Source: Candidatus Bandiella numerosa
Lineage (GTDB): Bacteria > Pseudomonadota > Alphaproteobacteria > Rickettsiales > Midichloriaceae
Assembly (NCBI RefSeq): GCF_021811875.1
Contig: NZ_JAJBJD010000022.1
Coordinates: 1-9,788 of the forward strand
Reading direction: 5' to 3'
Length of the DNA: 9,788 bases
Positions 6,875 through 9,788 of this stretch are shown here, piece after piece (positions within the stretch are counted from its first letter, which is position 1; the number at the start of each line of letters is the position of its first letter). The notes below the pieces were generated by a model. The model ran no database searches, was not told where the DNA came from, and was given only the letters and a program-made list of their open reading frames with translations. Both the position numbers and the translations under genes were made by a program.

Positions 6875-8155
6875 ATGGTGATAGAAGTTTTAATGCCGGC
6901 GCTGTCCCCTACAATGAAAGAGGGAAATTTAGCTAAGTGGCTTAAAAATGAAGGTGATACAGTTGAAGCAGGTGATGTTATAGCTGAAATAGAAACAGAT
7001 AAGGCTATAATGGAAGTGGAAGCGGTAGATGAAGGAATTTTAGCGAAAATATTGATAGAAGCTGGAACAAAAAATGTTAAAGTTAATGATTTAATTGCAA
7101 TTGTCTCAGAAGAGGGAGAAAATATAAAAGATGCTATAGGCAAAATTCAAAATTCTTCTGTTAAAAAGGAGCATGCAGTTCAAAATATTAAAACAGAAAT
7201 ATCTGAGCATATTGACACTAAAAAAGAAGATGAAACACTTAATCAAAATGAAGCAAAAAATAAGGTAGAAGATGAGTCAAATAGGGTTTTTGCATCTCCT
7301 TTAGCAAAAAGGATTGCCGAACAAGAAAATATAAATATAAGTAATATACGGGGTTCTGGACCGAGAGGAAGGATAGTTAAATCAGATGTTGAAAATGCTA
7401 TTATGCATAGCTCACGTCAAAGTTTTGAGACTAATATTATACCAAATCGTAATTTAGAAATACCTGTGACTAATATGAGGAAAATTATAGCTGAAAGATT
7501 AGTTGAATCAAAACAGCAAGTTCCTCATTTTTACTTAGATATAGAGTGTTTTGTTGATAAGATTTTGGATTTTAGGGCAGATATTAACTCTTCTGCCAAA
7601 TTAGATGAAAATGGTAAATCTGAGTTTAAAATTTCTATTAATGACATGCTGATCAAAGCATGTGCATTAGCGCTGTTTAAAAATCCCAAAGTTAACTCTG
7701 CCTGGTATGGAGATAAAATAGTTCAATTTGGCAATGTGGATATTTCTGTTGCAGTAGCTATTGATGATGGTTTGATGACTCCTATAGTGAAAAATGCAAA
7801 TCAAAAAAGTTTGATTCAAATATCGAATGAGATAAAAGAACTTGCGAAAAAAGCGAAGTCTCAGAAATTAAAACCTGAAGAATATCAGGGAGGAAGTTTT
7901 ACTATATCAAATCTTGGAATGTATTCAATCAAGTCCTTTTATGCCATAATTAATCCTCCGCAGTCGTGTATTTTATCAATAGGAGGCACCAGAGAAATAC
8001 CAGCATATGGTAAAGATGGTAATTTGGAGAAAAAACAGGTTATGAATGTTTCATTATCCTGTGATCATAGAGTTGTTGATGGTGCAACTGCTGCAATTTT
8101 CTTAAGTACATTTAAACATTTTGTTGAAAATCCATCATTAATGCTTTGTTATTAA
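6875..8155 (+). CDS. pdhC: Pyruvate dehydrogenase complex E2, dihydrolipoamide acetyltransferase
   Basis: E2 moves the acetyl group from E1-bound lipoamide to CoA and forms the core of the cytosolic pyruvate dehydrogenase complex. One lipoyl domain covers residues 1-78, with the lipoylated lysine at K43 in ETDKA. A charged flexible linker (about 79-136) leads to a peripheral-subunit-binding domain at 138-176 (FASPLAKRIAE, GSGPRGRIVKSDV), which docks E1 or E3. The catalytic domain fills about 196-426 and ends with DHRVVDG; His398 and Asp402 are the active-site residues. The opening IEVLMPALSPTMKEG is typical of pyruvate rather than 2-oxoglutarate E2. The 426 residues match single-lipoyl alphaproteobacterial forms. 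ATG 6875 starts directly at the lipoyl domain and is the only start before the in-frame stop at 6830; it has no clear Shine-Dalgarno. lpd follows after 16 bases. Confidence 0.97.
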   Translation: MVIEVLMPALSPTMKEGNLAKWLKNEGDTVEAGDVIAEIETDKAIMEVEAVDEGILAKILIEAGTKNVKVNDLIAIVSEEGENIKDAIGKIQNSSVKKEHAVQNIKTEISEHIDTKKEDETLNQNEAKNKVEDESNRVFASPLAKRIAEQENINISNIRGSGPRGRIVKSDVENAIMHSSRQSFETNIIPNRNLEIPVTNMRKIIAERLVESKQQVPHFYLDIECFVDKILDFRADINSSAKLDENGKSEFKISINDMLIKACALALFKNPKVNSAWYGDKIVQFGNVDISVAVAIDDGLMTPIVKNANQKSLIQISNEIKELAKKAKSQKLKPEEYQGGSFTISNLGMYSIKSFYAIINPPQSCILSIGGTREIPAYGKDGNLEKKQVMNVSLSCDHRVVDGATAAIFLSTFKHFVENPSLMLCY

Positions 8156-8160
8156 CTTTT

Positions 8161-8164
8161 AGGA
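8161..8164 (+). promoter_or_regulatory. Ribosome binding site of lpd
   Basis: AGGA at 8161-8164 stands seven bases before ATG 8172 and supports that start. It is one of only two good Shine-Dalgarno sites in the window, the other being that of skp. Confidence 0.6.
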
Positions 8165-8171
8165 AAACTAT

Positions 8172-9581
8172 ATGCAAAACAACTTTGAATATGATGTTTT
8201 AGTTCTTGGCTCAGGTCCTGGAGGTTATGTAGCAGCAATTAAAGCATCTCAGTTAGGCTTAAAGACAGCTATTATTGAAAAAGAAAGCCTGGGTGGAGTT
8301 TGTCTTAATTGGGGGTGTATACCAACAAAAGCATTACTTCGTACGGCAGAAATATTACACTATATAAAAAACTCAGAAGAATTTGGGATTAAATGTGAAG
8401 GATATAAAGTTGATTTTGAAAAAGTTATTGCAAGATCAAGAGAAATATCAAATAGCCTTTCAGGCGGAATTAAACACTTGCTTAATAAAAATAAGATTTC
8501 GATAATTGAAGGGTATGGAAGATTTTTGGATAAAAACTGTATTGAAGTATCAAAGGATAATAAATCTTTCAAGATAACTGGAAAGAATATTGTTATTGCA
8601 ACAGGGGCAAAGGCAAAATTTTTAAAAGGGTTGTCGCCTAAAGAGAGCGAGATGATTATGGGATATAGGCAGGCGTTAATGCCTAATAAATTACCTAAAA
8701 AGCTTTTGGTAATCGGTAGTGGTGCTATAGGAGTTGAATTTGCAAGTTTTTACAACGCCTTGGGAGTAGATGTTACAATTCTTGAGGTTGCAGATAGAAT
8801 TTTGATCAATGAAGATAAGGAAATTTCAGAATTTGCTAAAAAAGCATTTGAAAATCATGGAATTAAAATTTTGATATCTGCAGAAATTAAAAAATTCACC
8901 ATAAACAAAAGTGATATTAATTTTGAAATTAGAAGCAAATCAAAAGACAGCACTGCTTCATATGATGCAGTGATTTCTGCAGTAGGAGTTAGCGCAAATA
9001 TCGAAGATATTGGCTTGGAGAAAATCAATGTAAGTATTTCTGATAAAAAATATATAGTTACGAATGAATATTTACAAACTAACGAAAAAAATATTTATGC
9101 CATAGGAGATGTTGTTTCTCCTCCATGGCTTGCGCATAAAGCAAGTCATGAGGGTGTTATAAGCGCTGAAGTTATTGCGGGTAAAAAACCTAAACCAATT
9201 AACCCTTTGAACATTCCAGGGTGTACCTATTGTCACCCACAAATTGCAAGTGTTGGATTAACTCAAATAAAGGCAGAAAGCGAATTTGGTAAAGATAATA
9301 TTAATATTGGAAATTTTCCATTAACTGCAAATGGCAAAGCCTTAGCATTAGGCGATTCCAATGGGTTCATTAAAACTATATTTCACAAAAAAACAGGGGA
9401 ATTATTAGGTGCGCATATGATCGGAGCAGAGGTTACAGAAATGATATATGGTCTTGTTCTAACCAAACAACTTGAAGGAACTGAGTTAGATTTAATACAC
9501 ACTATATTCCCACACCCTACGATATCAGAAGCAATACATGAATCAGTTTTAAATGCTTTTGGAAAAAGCATCCATATTTAA
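8172..9581 (+). CDS. lpd: Dihydrolipoamide dehydrogenase (E3)
   Basis: E3 is the flavoprotein that reoxidises dihydrolipoamide on E2 and passes electrons to NAD+. The FAD-binding GSGPGGY is at residues 13-19 and the redox-active disulfide is Cys44/Cys49 in GGVCLNWGCIPTK. The NAD-binding GSGAIG is at 182-187, and the second FAD contact GDV has Asp313. The C-terminal dimer interface carries the catalytic His448 and Glu453 in HPTISE. All key residues are present and 469 residues is the normal length. Position directly after pdhC, with a 16-base gap, suggests it serves the pyruvate dehydrogenase complex, although such E3 subunits can be shared with 2-oxoglutarate dehydrogenase. No clear terminator follows; the next visible gene is convergent. 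Confidence 0.97.
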   Translation: MQNNFEYDVLVLGSGPGGYVAAIKASQLGLKTAIIEKESLGGVCLNWGCIPTKALLRTAEILHYIKNSEEFGIKCEGYKVDFEKVIARSREISNSLSGGIKHLLNKNKISIIEGYGRFLDKNCIEVSKDNKSFKITGKNIVIATGAKAKFLKGLSPKESEMIMGYRQALMPNKLPKKLLVIGSGAIGVEFASFYNALGVDVTILEVADRILINEDKEISEFAKKAFENHGIKILISAEIKKFTINKSDINFEIRSKSKDSTASYDAVISAVGVSANIEDIGLEKINVSISDKKYIVTNEYLQTNEKNIYAIGDVVSPPWLAHKASHEGVISAEVIAGKKPKPINPLNIPGCTYCHPQIASVGLTQIKAESEFGKDNINIGNFPLTANGKALALGDSNGFIKTIFHKKTGELLGAHMIGAEVTEMIYGLVLTKQLEGTELDLIHTIFPHPTISEAIHESVLNAFGKSIHI

Positions 9582-9608
9582 ATTTTTTATGCGCCTCGGT
9601 AATATATT

Positions 9609-9710
9609 TGAGTTGATTGAAGGTAATCTTTAGTGGGATGAAATAAATGCACAAACAAAATTGGAAGCATAAATATTAGATAGCGTTAAGCAACTTTTAG
9701 AATCAACTCA
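9609..9710. repeat. Pair of 10-base inverted repeats downstream of lpd
   Basis: TGAGTTGATT (9609-9618) and AATCAACTCA (9701-9710) are exact reverse complements 82 bases apart. The right arm lies inside the last codons of the minus-strand partial gene. The spacing is too wide for a terminator and the arms are short, so this may be chance or the trace of a small rearrangement. Confidence 0.25.
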
Positions 9711-9787
9711 TTGTCAATATTTGCTTCATAAAGATTCCACTCATTAGAGGACATAGTCGCTTTAATCTGCAAAACATTGTGTGCATT
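9686..9787 (-). CDS. C-terminal end of an unrecognised gene, cut by the right edge
   Basis: A minus-strand frame is open from the window edge and stops at TAA 9688-9686, leaving 33 residues. The visible part (NVLQIKATMSSNEWNLYEAN, then a short acidic stretch and LILKVA) looks like ordinary mixed protein sequence, but shows no motif I can assign. An internal Met lies about two thirds of the way upstream from the stop, so a very small separate gene starting there cannot be excluded. The gene converges on lpd, with about 100 bases between the two stops. Confidence 0.45.
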   Translation of the reverse strand, partial: NAHNVLQIKATMSSNEWNLYEANIDNELILKVA

Positions 9788-9788
9788 C

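Noticed and set aside
6847..7143. Ser/Ile-rich minus-strand frame opposite the E2 lipoyl domain
   Set aside because: It lies wholly antisense to a strongly conserved domain, and its composition is the expected mirror of Glu/Lys/Ala/Val-rich codons.
9589..9672. Minus-strand frame of 27 codons downstream of lpd (starts MLPILFVHLF)
   Set aside because: It is very short, has no ribosome binding site and shows no recognisable feature; it is compatible with chance in AT-rich spacer.
1..9788. CRISPR array, tRNA or rRNA genes, toxin-antitoxin or defence genes
   Set aside because: I saw no regularly spaced repeats, no tRNA-like cloverleaf and no rRNA-like sequence in the gaps. All long frames belong to envelope assembly or pyruvate dehydrogenase.

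Overview
The window is AT-rich (roughly 30% GC by eye) with short intergenic gaps, single-domain compact enzymes and envelope genes of an alphaproteobacterial type. Together with gene decay at the left edge, this points to a reduced, host-associated alphaproteobacterium. A member of the Rickettsiales, most likely Rickettsiaceae, fits best, but that assignment is inference from style and gene content, not from a marker gene.

Left edge (1-558): a 23-codon tail of an unrecognised plus-strand gene runs off the window. Facing it on the minus strand are a small lipoprotein gene (274-558) and, 21 bases after it, a 46-codon remnant (112-252) that looks like the N-terminus of a glutamine-synthetase-like protein and then stops. 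The sequence between the remnant and the left-edge tail resembles neither gene and may be the junction of an inserted element.

Centre (559-6682): a divergent intergenic region leads into a four-gene plus-strand block, rseP - bamA - skp - ppiD, with gaps of 7 and 21 bases and finally a 14-base overlap. It encodes a site-2 intramembrane protease, the outer-membrane assembly barrel, a periplasmic holdase chaperone and an anchored periplasmic folding factor. Together these build and monitor outer-membrane proteins. The lpxD-fabZ-lpxA genes that follow skp in many proteobacteria are absent; ppiD sits there instead. The N-terminus of rseP carries a degenerate 63-base tandem duplication of its first membrane segment.

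Right (6683-9788): a 192-base intergenic region carries a 15-base near-perfect dyad and a good sigma70-type promoter. It precedes pdhC (E2 of pyruvate dehydrogenase, one lipoyl domain) and lpd (E3), 16 bases apart. E1 genes are not in the window. After lpd there is about 100 bases without a convincing gene, then the C-terminal end of an unrecognised minus-strand gene that converges on lpd.

Most of the window is conserved housekeeping. I did not find an undescribed defence or mobile system. The points most worth a second look are the rseP N-terminal duplication, the truncated glutamine-synthetase-like gene next to a lipoprotein, the four-cysteine loop in BamA and the dyad upstream of pdhC.
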